A stretch of 47,496 bases of DNA from Methanobacteriota archaeon. GTDB lineage: Archaea > Thermoplasmatota > Poseidoniia > MGIII > CG-Epi1. Where the stretch lies: assembly GCA_014240055.1 (NCBI GenBank), contig JAAZXP010000003.1, forward strand, positions 10,600-58,095. The letters are read 5' to 3'. Each line of letters opens with the position of its first letter. Position 1 is the first letter of the stretch. Below the pieces are notes generated by a model. That model was given only the letters and a program-made list of their open reading frames with translations. It was not told the origin of the DNA and made no database searches. The position numbers and the translations under genes are program-made. Below, piece after piece: positions 15,965-24,004 of the stretch.

Positions 15965-16204
15965 ATGCTGAATGAAGGCCGTCGAACTGAATTATTGTAC
16001 TTTATGCGAGAAATAGTTTTACAGGCAGGCGTTTCTGAAAAATTAGCTGAGCCTTTTATGGCTTCTTTAGCTGCAAAAGGAGCTAGAGAATCAGTAAGTA
16101 ATGCAATGGAGTTTTTAGATTCTAAAATTGAAGAAGGGTTTATTTCAGAAGACACTAGAGATCCAATTAGAAAAGTAATGAAAAGATTTACAAAAATTCG
16201 TTGA
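15965..16204 (+). CDS. Small helical protein next to SSB-like gene (start uncertain)
   Basis: 79 residues from the ATG at 15965. The C-terminal roughly 60 residues are helical (VSEKLAEPFMASLAAKGARES, then SNAMEFLDSKIEEGFISE) and end with a basic KVMKRFTKIR. The frame is open well upstream. From a CTG at 15866 it would add 33 residues of strongly basic, Pro-containing sequence (ARRGRHRRRGPTKAQPPQR), and GGGAGGCGAG sits just before that codon like a ribosome binding site. A non-ATG start giving about 112 residues is therefore possible. No family is recognised. The position suggests an accessory factor for ssDNA binding. Confidence 0.6.
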   Translation: MLNEGRRTELLYFMREIVLQAGVSEKLAEPFMASLAAKGARESVSNAMEFLDSKIEEGFISEDTRDPIRKVMKRFTKIR

Positions 16205-16205
16205 A

Positions 16206-17396
16206 ATGAAACTTCCTAATAGAAGTACATTTTCAAAATATTGGGATTTAAATCCTAAAACAGTTTTTCTCAATCATGGTTCTTTTGGTGCATGTCCAAG
16301 AGCAGTCCTTGACTACCAACAGGAGTTAAGAAACCAATTAGAAAGAGATCCGGTTCACTTCTTAGATGTTACTTCTAAAGAGTTATGGGCTATAGCAATA
16401 GAAACACTTTCCAATTTTGTTAATGCAGATAAAGAAGGAATGACATTTGTTTCCAATGCAACTTCTGGTGTTAACACAGTATTAAGGTCATTAGAGCTAC
16501 AACCAGGAGATGAGATACTTGTTTCAGATCATGCATATCAAGCATGTTGGAATACAGTAGATTTTGTTACTAAAAGGGCAGGAGCAAAAACGGTCGTAGC
16601 TCCTATTCACTTTCCAATAGAAAATTCAGAGCAAGTAACACAGACAATTCTGAATTATACTACAAAAAATACAAAGTTAGCACTAATAGATACAGTAACA
16701 AGCCCCACAGGTCTGAGGCTACCTTTTGAGATCATAGTAAAAGAATTACAAGATAGAAATATTGATGTTTTACTCGATGCAGCACACGGGCCAGGTATAG
16801 TAAATCTTAATTTTAAAAATTTACAGCCAGCTTATGCTACTGGCAATGCACACAAATGGTTATGCGCACCAAAAGGTTCAGCATTTCTCTATATTCGAGA
16901 AGATAAAAGAGAAAAAATCCGCCCTCTTTCCATTAGTCACGGAGCTTCAGTTGAAGGAAGTATAGATGAAAAAATACGATTAGAATTTGATTGGCCAGGC
17001 ACCCAGGACCCCACACCATGGCTCTGTATTCCTAAAAGTATAGAATATATTGGAAATTTACTAGAAGGAGGTTGGCCATCAATAATGGCCTATAATCAAA
17101 AGTTGGCAATCGAGGCACGAAATATCATTCATGAAGTTATAGAAACTCCGAAATTGTGTCCAGATTCAATGATTGTTGGTTTATCTGCAGTAGCATTACC
17201 TGGAGATGGAAGTATTGCGAAATCAGTACTAGCTCCAGACCCTCTACATACTTTATTATTTGAGAAATATAATATCCAAGTTCCAGTTTTTGGATGGCCG
17301 CACCATAATAGAAGATATCTTCGAACAGCGTCTTATCTTTACAATTCATTAGAAGAATATCATTATTTAGCTGAAATATTGAAGAAAGAAATTTGA
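16206..17396 (+). CDS. Class V PLP-dependent aminotransferase-fold enzyme
   Basis: A 396-residue fold-type I PLP enzyme similar to isopenicillin N epimerase and cysteine desulfurase relatives. Visible features are FLNHGSFGACP (about residues 21-31, the family entry), VSNATSGVNTVL (cofactor phosphate region), DAAHGPG with Asp191 for the pyridine nitrogen, and GNAHKWLCAPKG with Lys217 as the Schiff-base lysine. Related enzymes act as epimerases, desulfurases or C-S lyases (such as EgtE); the substrate cannot be told from sequence. No catalytic Cys loop typical of NifS/SufS was seen. It starts 2 nt after the upstream gene and is followed by aIF5B, which appears to have its own promoter. Confidence 0.85.
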   Translation: MKLPNRSTFSKYWDLNPKTVFLNHGSFGACPRAVLDYQQELRNQLERDPVHFLDVTSKELWAIAIETLSNFVNADKEGMTFVSNATSGVNTVLRSLELQPGDEILVSDHAYQACWNTVDFVTKRAGAKTVVAPIHFPIENSEQVTQTILNYTTKNTKLALIDTVTSPTGLRLPFEIIVKELQDRNIDVLLDAAHGPGIVNLNFKNLQPAYATGNAHKWLCAPKGSAFLYIREDKREKIRPLSISHGASVEGSIDEKIRLEFDWPGTQDPTPWLCIPKSIEYIGNLLEGGWPSIMAYNQKLAIEARNIIHEVIETPKLCPDSMIVGLSAVALPGDGSIAKSVLAPDPLHTLLFEKYNIQVPVFGWPHHNRRYLRTASYLYNSLEEYHYLAEILKKEI

Positions 17397-17401
17397 CCGG
17401 A

Positions 17402-17413
17402 CACTTTTAAAAC
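17402..17413 (+). promoter_or_regulatory. Putative TATA box of infB
   Basis: ACTTTTAAAACT is centred about 29 nt upstream of the ATG at 17437. The spacing supports that ATG as a leaderless start rather than the in-frame TTG at 17422. Confidence 0.45.
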
Positions 17414-17436
17414 TAGCTAATTTGCACAGAATCTCT

Positions 17437-19302
17437 ATGCGCTCAGATGACAACGAATTTGACGATTTGCCTGATGAGGATTCTGACGACGAGGAATCTG
17501 AAGAAATAGAAGAATCTGAAGTGGAAGATGAGATTGATCCCGATGCACCTTTACGTCAACCTATTGTTGCAGTATTGGGCCATGTAGACCATGGAAAAAC
17601 GTCACTTCTTGACTATGTAAGAGGAACTACAGTTGTTAAGAGAGAAGCAGGAGCCATAACGCAACACATAGGAGCTACAGAAGTTCCCTATGATACCGTT
17701 TCTAAGATATGTGGCCCGTTGTTGAAGGACGGAACAACAACACTACCTGGTTTGCTTTTCATAGATACACCAGGCCACCATTCGTTTACAACATTAAGAT
17801 CAAGAGGTGGAGCTTTGGCAGACTTGGCAATATTAGTAGTAGATATAACTGAAGGTTTCAAGCCCCAGACTATAGAATCCATAAATATACTAAAACAACA
17901 ACAAACACCTTTCATTTTAGCGCTAAATAAAGTAGACAAATTACCTGGATGGCGTACAAAGACTGGTTCATTTTTAGCCAATAATGCGAATCAAAGTTCA
18001 ACAGCAAAACAGACTTTTCAAAATCGAATGTATGAAATCATAGGCGCTCTTGGTTCCCATGGTTTTGATTCAGCTCTTTTCTCAGAAATAGAAGATTTTC
18101 AAAAAACAATTGCCTTAGTTCCAACATCCGTCAAAGAGACCGGAGAAGGAGTTCCAGAATTATTTATGATTTTAATGGGGCTCGCTCAGAGATATCTAAG
18201 AGGTAAATTACTACTAGATTACGGTTCTTCAGAGGGTACCGTTATTGAAATTAAAGAAGAGAAAGGATTAGGAAAAACATTGGGAGTTATAATCTATAAT
18301 GGAATTCTAAAGTCATCAGATACATTGATAATAGGTGCACAACCAGAGCCAATAGTAACGAGGGTGCGAAGTTTACTTCAACCTAAACCTTTGGATGAAA
18401 TAAGAGATCCAAGACAACAATTTGATAATGTAAAAATTGTTGGAGCGGCAGCTGGCTTGAAGGTTGTAGCTCCCAATATAGAGGGTGTAGTTGCAGGAGC
18501 TCCATTTTACAGTGCAGAAACAGATGAAGAGGTAGATGAAGCCTTAGACAAGCTTACAGATTCAATGAAATCGAATGTAAAATGCACAGATGAAGGTGTA
18601 GTAATTAGAGCAGATGCAATTGGATCGTTAGAAGCTTTAGCTTACGAATTGTCTGCAGCTGGAGTTCCTATTGTGAAGGCTTCAGTAGGGGACGTCTCAA
18701 GAAGAGATGTGGTAACGGCAGATCCTTCTGAAGAAGAATATAGATCAATTTTAGCTTTCAACGTTAAGATACATCCAGATGCAAAGAATGAATTACATGA
18801 AACAGGCGTCACACTTTTTGAATCAGATATTGTTTACAGGCTCTTAGAAGATTACCAAGAATGGAAAGAAAAAATAAAAGATAAGCAGGCTCAACATTTG
18901 AGAGATGATTTCGCACATCCAGGTAAATTTGAAATATTGGAAGGCCATACATTTAGAACCCGAGATCCGGCAGTTGTTGGCGTAAGGGTATTGGGCGGAC
19001 GTATTGCCTTAAATCAGGGAGTTTTACGAAATGATAATGCAGTGGTAGGGCATATCAAATCATTACGTTCAGGTGAGCAGGTTCTCAAAGAAGCAATTCA
19101 GGGTGATGAAGTTGCAGTCGCAATTAATAATGTAACAGTAGGTCGCCAAATATCAGAAGGTGATGTATTGTATATTGAAATGGACGAACGCGCAATTTTG
19201 AAAATTCGGGAAGCTGGTGTAAAATTGAGTCCTATTGAAGAAGATATAATTACAGAAATGCAGAAAATTAAGAGAAAAGATCAACCTTTTTGGGCTAGAT
19301 AA
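17437..19302 (+). CDS. infB: Translation initiation factor aIF5B (IF-2 family GTPase)
   Basis: About 621 residues from the ATG at 17437. An acidic N-terminal tail of about 40 residues precedes the G domain: G1 GHVDHGKT, G2 in the ITQHIGAT segment, G3 DTPGHHSF, G4 NKVDK and G5 region PTSVKETG. Domains II, III and IV follow, including the ADAIGSLEALAYEL segment of domain III and a C-terminal domain that ends in a basic helix. The G domain carries short insertions but no intein. The factor binds the ribosome and promotes subunit joining and initiator tRNA placement. The short N-terminus is typical of archaeal rather than eukaryotic eIF5B. Confidence 0.96.
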   Translation: MRSDDNEFDDLPDEDSDDEESEEIEESEVEDEIDPDAPLRQPIVAVLGHVDHGKTSLLDYVRGTTVVKREAGAITQHIGATEVPYDTVSKICGPLLKDGTTTLPGLLFIDTPGHHSFTTLRSRGGALADLAILVVDITEGFKPQTIESINILKQQQTPFILALNKVDKLPGWRTKTGSFLANNANQSSTAKQTFQNRMYEIIGALGSHGFDSALFSEIEDFQKTIALVPTSVKETGEGVPELFMILMGLAQRYLRGKLLLDYGSSEGTVIEIKEEKGLGKTLGVIIYNGILKSSDTLIIGAQPEPIVTRVRSLLQPKPLDEIRDPRQQFDNVKIVGAAAGLKVVAPNIEGVVAGAPFYSAETDEEVDEALDKLTDSMKSNVKCTDEGVVIRADAIGSLEALAYELSAAGVPIVKASVGDVSRRDVVTADPSEEEYRSILAFNVKIHPDAKNELHETGVTLFESDIVYRLLEDYQEWKEKIKDKQAQHLRDDFAHPGKFEILEGHTFRTRDPAVVGVRVLGGRIALNQGVLRNDNAVVGHIKSLRSGEQVLKEAIQGDEVAVAINNVTVGRQISEGDVLYIEMDERAILKIREAGVKLSPIEEDIITEMQKIKRKDQPFWAR

Positions 19303-19304
19303 TT

Positions 19305-20315
19305 TTAGTAATCAACTTGTCCGTAATAACGAAATAATCTTTTACCAATAGGAATGTTATTTTGATATTTTTGAATTTCTTTTTTTCCCATTTCACCCAT
19401 TGCTAGTTTTAATGAAAGATAAGGTGGACAATAATTATCTGAATAAATATAGGTCGAAACTCTAGGATTTATTTCCATTAGTACTCCTCCTCGAGTACTG
19501 ATGTCAACACAATAATCCATAGGTAGGTGTTCCATTACTTTTTCAGCATATTTAACCGCTTTTTTATCATCAATAAATTCGTAATTCATTCCGAGTCCTG
19601 ATGCAAAATTCATTCTAAGTTTAACTGAGCAAACTAACATTTCACCTTCTTGGACCACTGGGTCGATTTTGAGTTCTTCACCATCTAAATATTCCATTAT
19701 CATTAATTCGGGGATTTCTTTTCCAGAGACTGTGTTTTTTAATTCATCCATGGATATAAATTTAGCAAAAGGGCGGCCATTGAATAATAAATCATATCTA
19801 TCTGATTTTTCAGTCATTACTCTTACTCCTCTTGCACCTTTTCCTTCAGGTGGTTTGAATACAATATCTTTGTCAGGATATCCAAGTTTTAAAGCAGCAT
19901 TTTCCAATTCTTCAAATGTCCGAACTAAATAATATTTTGGGACTTCTATTTTTCCTTTAAAATGTTCATACATTAAAAATTTATTTTCACAAATATTGAC
20001 AAGTTCATGCTTAGATGCTAGAAGTTTACAATATTTTTCTATGGTTTCAGATGCTTTTGATAGATGAAACATTTCCCATGAAGTTTGGGGAAACACAATA
20101 TCGATATTGTGTTGTTTAACAAGTTCTATAATAGAATCCACATATCCTTTTTCATAAGCCCAGGGAACTATCGAAAAATCGTCACAAATCCATTTTCCGA
20201 TGGCCTGTTCAGTGGCATTTGTGCCTAAAATAAAGATGTCTGGTTCTTGTTTTTTAAGATTCGTAATCAGCGCATGCGCACCCGGGCATCCAACTCCAGT
20301 TAGTAGAATTCTCAC
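19305..20315 (-). CDS. ATP-grasp ligase (carbamoyl-phosphate-synthase-like fold)
   Basis: A 336-residue protein with a Rossmann-type N-terminal preATP-grasp domain (MRILLTGVGCPGAHALI) followed by an ATP-grasp domain. The phosphate-binding strand IVFKPPEGKGARGVRV is near residues 160-175, MIMEYLDGEELKIDP matches the EYL.GEE adenine-contact segment, and GGVLMEINPRVS carries the Mg-binding ExNxR. ATP-grasp ligases join a carboxylate to an amine, thiol or similar group via acyl-phosphate. Members of this subgroup often sit in polysaccharide clusters. It is last in a three-gene unit with a glycosyltransferase and a PIG-L deacetylase, with a 4-nt overlap to the former, and probably modifies a sugar or a cell-surface precursor. 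Confidence 0.85.
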   Translation of the reverse strand: MRILLTGVGCPGAHALITNLKKQEPDIFILGTNATEQAIGKWICDDFSIVPWAYEKGYVDSIIELVKQHNIDIVFPQTSWEMFHLSKASETIEKYCKLLASKHELVNICENKFLMYEHFKGKIEVPKYYLVRTFEELENAALKLGYPDKDIVFKPPEGKGARGVRVMTEKSDRYDLLFNGRPFAKFISMDELKNTVSGKEIPELMIMEYLDGEELKIDPVVQEGEMLVCSVKLRMNFASGLGMNYEFIDDKKAVKYAEKVMEHLPMDYCVDISTRGGVLMEINPRVSTYIYSDNYCPPYLSLKLAMGEMGKKEIQKYQNNIPIGKRLFRYYGQVDY

Positions 20316-21463
20316 TTTTCGTCACCAGCCTCGCCTTCTAACAAGTTTTTGTAGACTTTTAGCAATTTTTTTTCTTGTAATTCCCATGCATAATTCATTT
20401 TGAAAGCTTTGAATCCATTTTCACCCATTTTCTTTCTGAGCTCTTTATCATTTGATAGCATTGTAAGTGTATCAGTCCATTCTTCAGATACCAACCCGCA
20501 ATTGTATCTTTCAACAATTTTTCTTCTAGCATCGTAAGGTCCAACAATAGCAGGCACCTTGTATCCCATTGCGTCTAATAATTTTTTAGGAAGTGCATAA
20601 TCTCTTAATTTTCTATGAACATAATGCCCAACGATCAGAATATCGCAAGCTGCATAACACTCATTCATCATACTGTATGGAAGAGGCCCTGTGAATTTTG
20701 CATTTGCGCCCTTATCTTCAGCTATTTTTTCTAATTCTTCAATCATTTCACTGTATCCGCCTCTTCCTTTAGGAGGTCCTCCAACAATTAGTAAGCTAAG
20801 GGCATTAACTTTAGATGCAGAATCTATAATTTCTTCCAATATTGGTTTTCTTAGAGCTCCAATATATCCAGCTACAATCCCATCTAAACCAAACCTATGA
20901 TTTTCTACAGGCTGTTGAACCACTTCTAACGGCTCTGAATTGTATAGAACAGTACCTCCACCCAATCTTATAGCTAATTCATCTGAGACTGTTAAAACTG
21001 CGTCTATGCTATCAATTAGCTTTCTTTGCTTTCTTTCATAATATTTACCAATAAACCAATTTTGCACTATCTCCATATTTGGCCAGTCTTCATGAGAATC
21101 AAAGATAACTTTTGCATTTGTAATTCTTTTAACGTTTACTGCCACATCTAATACTTCTAAGTCATGAGCGTGGATAATATCTGGTTTATATTCTTCGATT
21201 TTGACTTCGAGTTGTTTCATGGCTCTTTTAAAGCTTCTTACTTTTGATAAAAATCCACCTTCTAAATCTTCGAATATTCTAACAACCTTAATTCCATTTC
21301 TTTCATCTTCCCATTTTGTTTCATATTTATCCATACGACGGGCCCAGCAAAAGACTGTAACTTCAAATCCAAAATTTACAAGACTCGTTGCCTCACGATA
21401 GACTCGAGTGTCCTCATTAGGTATGAGAAGGTCATGGCCAAGAATCATAGCTATACGCGTCAT
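20312..21463 (-). CDS. GT4-type glycosyltransferase
   Basis: A 383-residue GT-B glycosyltransferase of the GT4 kind. The N-terminal half begins MTRIAMILGHDLLIPNEDTR and contains PDIIHAHDLEV, typical of the acceptor-binding domain. The C-terminal half has GYIGALRKPI, a strand-helix with GGPPKGRG, TGPLPYSMMNECYAACDI and the donor-binding segment YALPKKLLDAMGYKVP (in place of the common EGFGLPLLEA). It should transfer a sugar from a nucleotide-sugar to a lipid or glycan acceptor on the inner face of the membrane. It overlaps both neighbours by 4 nt, so the three genes are translationally coupled. Confidence 0.88.
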   Translation of the reverse strand: MTRIAMILGHDLLIPNEDTRVYREATSLVNFGFEVTVFCWARRMDKYETKWEDERNGIKVVRIFEDLEGGFLSKVRSFKRAMKQLEVKIEEYKPDIIHAHDLEVLDVAVNVKRITNAKVIFDSHEDWPNMEIVQNWFIGKYYERKQRKLIDSIDAVLTVSDELAIRLGGGTVLYNSEPLEVVQQPVENHRFGLDGIVAGYIGALRKPILEEIIDSASKVNALSLLIVGGPPKGRGGYSEMIEELEKIAEDKGANAKFTGPLPYSMMNECYAACDILIVGHYVHRKLRDYALPKKLLDAMGYKVPAIVGPYDARRKIVERYNCGLVSEEWTDTLTMLSNDKELRKKMGENGFKAFKMNYAWELQEKKLLKVYKNLLEGEAGDEK

Positions 21464-22230
21464 ATTATTTGATCTAACCTCACTTTAATCGTTTCAAACC
21501 CCTCTGCAAAGTCACTTGCTAACTGTATTCCTCTCATCTTCACAACAGACCTAAAGAACTTCTCATTAAAATAGGGATTGTGCTTTTGACTATCGTAACA
21601 ATCCAATGCTAAAATCTTCTTTTTGATATGTCGTTCTTTAAGAGGTATGAAGCAATTCAATGACACTGATAAATTATTCCATGGCAGTTCATAGCCAAGT
21701 AGAGTACAGTTTCTAAATGCTCGTTTAGCTTCTTCGGTTACAACACCATGATCTTGATGTATGTCTGTAGTTGTTGGTGTAAAAACGACGTCATATTGAA
21801 TAGATCTAGAGTGGTCATAGAGGGCCTGTAAAATCTCTTGACGGTCTCTAGGGAAAAAGCGCGTGTAAAAGTTTAGTATCTCATGAGTAACTCCCATTAT
21901 TTTACTAGATTCTGCAGCTTCTTCAACAAGATTTGGATATCTTTCAGCAACTGCACTGAAGTAAATAATATGCACATCCCATCCTTCTTCAATCATTTTA
22001 GCAATAGTACCTCCGCACCCTAGCTCAGCATCATCAGTATGCGGACTTAATACAAGAGCTTTTTTATTTCGAGACATTTCATTCTTCAAATTAACGGAAC
22101 TTCTCAAATCTTCACTAATATTTTGGTTATTATTTTTAGCCCTTTCTTTTAAAATTTTCCAATCATTAGCAAAATCTTCAGTAATAGTAAACAGATATTG
22201 CTCAGGTTTCTGCCCCTTCTTCCAAACCAT
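21460..22230 (-). CDS. PIG-L/LmbE-type N-deacetylase
   Basis: A 256-residue protein. The PIG-L core begins around residue 57 with ALVLSPHTDDAELGCGG, in which His64, Asp66 and Asp67 belong to the zinc/catalytic HxDD motif. DIHQDHGVV supplies the second zinc-binding HxxH. PIG-L enzymes remove an acetyl group from an N-acetylglucosamine unit of a lipid or glycoside. About 50 extra, mostly helical residues precede the core; a start at Met52 would remove them, but the TATA box 28 nt upstream of the ATG at 22230 favours the long form. With GT4 and ATP-grasp downstream this forms a compact glycoconjugate operon. Confidence 0.88.
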   Translation of the reverse strand: MVWKKGQKPEQYLFTITEDFANDWKILKERAKNNNQNISEDLRSSVNLKNEMSRNKKALVLSPHTDDAELGCGGTIAKMIEEGWDVHIIYFSAVAERYPNLVEEAAESSKIMGVTHEILNFYTRFFPRDRQEILQALYDHSRSIQYDVVFTPTTTDIHQDHGVVTEEAKRAFRNCTLLGYELPWNNLSVSLNCFIPLKERHIKKKILALDCYDSQKHNPYFNEKFFRSVVKMRGIQLASDFAEGFETIKVRLDQII

Positions 22231-22253
22231 AGATTATATATGTTTAGATATAG

Positions 22254-22265
22254 GGTTATATAACC
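22254..22265. promoter_or_regulatory. Palindromic TATA box shared by divergent genes
   Basis: GGTTATATAACC is a perfect 12-bp palindrome at the middle of the 51-nt gap between the PIG-L gene (start 22230) and the methyltransferase (start 22282). It lies about 29 nt from one start and 22 nt from the other, so one symmetrical element could drive leaderless transcripts both ways. Confidence 0.55.
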
Positions 22266-22281
22266 TTTCCTTTGGTCTTTT

Positions 22282-22830
22282 GTGGAAGATATAAATATTA
22301 CTAATTTTGAAGGCGTTTATGAACCAGCAGAAGACTCTTGGTTAATGTCAAGACATATTCCTAATTTTGAAGGAAATGTATTAGAAGTTGGTAGCGGCAC
22401 AGGCATTATTTCAATCCATTTGGCTCGAAGAGGGCATCAAGTTACAGCTGTAGATTTGAACCCAAAGGCAGTTCAAGCCACTAAATTCAATGCTAAAAAT
22501 AATAAGGTTAATATTGAAGTTTTAGAAGGCAATTTATTCAGTTCAGTTCAAAATCGTAGATTCGATACAATTGTTTGCAATCCGCCTTATCTTCCTCCAA
22601 CTGAAGATTATGATGATCCTGAATTAGCTTTAGCCGTTGAAGGCGGTCCTAGTGGGTCTGAGTTTACAATAAATCTTCTTACTCAAGCAAAAGATTATCT
22701 TAATTCAAATGGATCAATATATCTAATACTTTCAAGCAGAATGAAAGAGTTTAAAGTTGATTGGAAAAGGAAGGTTATCAAACAAGAAAAATTTTTCTTT
22801 GAAAGATTAAATCTGGTCCACTTTTTCTGA
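22282..22830 (+). CDS. HemK/PrmC-like protein N5-glutamine methyltransferase
   Basis: A 182-residue class I SAM-dependent methyltransferase with a GTG start. The short N-terminal YEPAEDSW is typical of the archaeal/eukaryotic HemK2 (Mtq2) group. SAM-binding motif I is EVGSGTG (residues 35-41), VDLN is the acidic loop after strand 2 (residues 58-61) and NPPY (100-103) is the catalytic motif for amide methylation. The archaeal enzyme works with Trm112 on the GGQ glutamine of release factor aRF1; no Trm112 gene is in the window. The length is typical. Its 3' end overlaps the convergent DUF106 gene by 24 nt. Confidence 0.9.
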   Translation: MEDINITNFEGVYEPAEDSWLMSRHIPNFEGNVLEVGSGTGIISIHLARRGHQVTAVDLNPKAVQATKFNAKNNKVNIEVLEGNLFSSVQNRRFDTIVCNPPYLPPTEDYDDPELALAVEGGPSGSEFTINLLTQAKDYLNSNGSIYLILSSRMKEFKVDWKRKVIKQEKFFFERLNLVHFF

Positions 22831-23469
22831 TTTACTAAGCGAAAGTAATTTTAGAAATCGCATTAAAATCTGACCAAAAGGCAGTGATAATGCAGAGTAA
22901 ATTAAGATAGAATGTGGTAAAATCCACAATCTATCTGTTAAACTATAGTTTGGTTCCCATGGTAAAGACATAACTTGTAAGTCCATTCGATCGACAAAAT
23001 TATTTTCCCCAAAGCAGAGCCAAAATATAATAGGCATAGCAATCAACATAGTAAACATCATAGGCCTCATTTGGTTGGACATCATTTCACTTTGAAGAAC
23101 CATTACCTGAGGTTGCATAGTCATTAACTTATTCAAACGAGCATTATTTCCGCTACGTCGAGCTTCGCTCATTTCTTTGTTGTAGGCTGCCATTTTGGTT
23201 TGAATTTCAGCTACTTTTTCCCAGTCTATTAATATGTGGCGAATAATAGTCGTCAAAGAAATCATTAGAACGCCAGCAAAGAGGAATGTTAGTACGGGAT
23301 ATTCATGTTCAAAACCAATTTGAGGTTCTAGAATATTTTCAGCAAGATTCCCCATTCCAACTCTCATTTCCGGATTTAACAAGATGTAAACCATGAAAAG
23401 CATTGTTAGTAACATACCACCCATAGCAGGAGGTTGCACTTCCTCTTCAGAAGTATTTTCTTCGCTCAT
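22807..23469 (-). CDS. DUF106/EMC3-like membrane insertase (Oxa1 superfamily)
   Basis: A 220-residue protein with three core membrane helices separated by a positively charged coiled-coil hairpin (about residues 80-120, EIQTKMAAYNKEMSEARR then LNKLMTMQPQVMVLQSEMM). This is the hallmark of archaeal DUF106 (Ylp1), a relative of EMC3, TMCO1 and YidC. It should help insert or fold membrane proteins co-translationally with SecY and the ribosome. The position just after adkA in the ribosomal superoperon is conserved in Euryarchaeota. It overlaps adkA by 4 nt and is the last gene of the superoperon; cmk, which often follows, is absent here. Confidence 0.88.
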   Translation of the reverse strand: MSEENTSEEEVQPPAMGGMLLTMLFMVYILLNPEMRVGMGNLAENILEPQIGFEHEYPVLTFLFAGVLMISLTTIIRHILIDWEKVAEIQTKMAAYNKEMSEARRSGNNARLNKLMTMQPQVMVLQSEMMSNQMRPMMFTMLIAMPIIFWLCFGENNFVDRMDLQVMSLPWEPNYSLTDRLWILPHSILIYSALSLPFGQILMRFLKLLSLSKSEKVDQI

Positions 23470-24002
23470 TTATTCAAAACCTTCCTGAATTGTTCAACGG
23501 CAATATCAACTTCATCATCATGGTTCTCTACGATAGAAACAGTTGCACCTACGATAGAGGCTGCAGTTGCAGCATAATCACGATTTACTTTTTGGTGCAT
23601 ATCAATGTCATCAGCATCTCTCAGTCTAGACGGATCCTTAGATCTTCTTCCTGCAATTTCCTGGGCTGTTGCTTCTACTAAAACAATAATATTTGGATTC
23701 AGTGCACGTATTGTCCATTCTGGCAATCCAGGCATGAATCCCGAAGGAGTTAAGATAGATGCATGCGTATCTACTACAACATCTCCCATTTTGGAGATCC
23801 TATCTCCTGCTTGTTTTTGCAAATCTTGTTGTTTCTCGACAGGTAATTTCCTCATCTCATCACGGTTGTCGACACCTTCTTTTTGAGCTTCTTCAAACAT
23901 AGTACTACCAAAATTCACAATTTTGTACCCGTAGTCTTTTGCAGCATTCATAACAGTACTTTTCCCTACTCCAGGAACTCCAGTTACAATTACAACACCC
24001 AT
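23466..24002 (-). CDS. adkA: Archaeal-type adenylate kinase
   Basis: A 178-residue P-loop kinase of the archaeal AdkA family, which converts AMP and ATP to two ADP. The N-terminal P-loop GVPGVGKST follows the first strand, and RRSKDPSRLRD resembles the family's Arg-rich lid segment. The length is less than that of bacterial Adk and fits the archaeal family (about 190). It sits in its conserved place near secY, but a hexapeptide transferase lies between them. It starts 2 nt after that gene stops. Confidence 0.92.
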   Translation of the reverse strand: MGVVIVTGVPGVGKSTVMNAAKDYGYKIVNFGSTMFEEAQKEGVDNRDEMRKLPVEKQQDLQKQAGDRISKMGDVVVDTHASILTPSGFMPGLPEWTIRALNPNIIVLVEATAQEIAGRRSKDPSRLRDADDIDMHQKVNRDYAATAASIVGATVSIVENHDDEVDIAVEQFRKVLNK

Positions 24003-24004
24003 CT

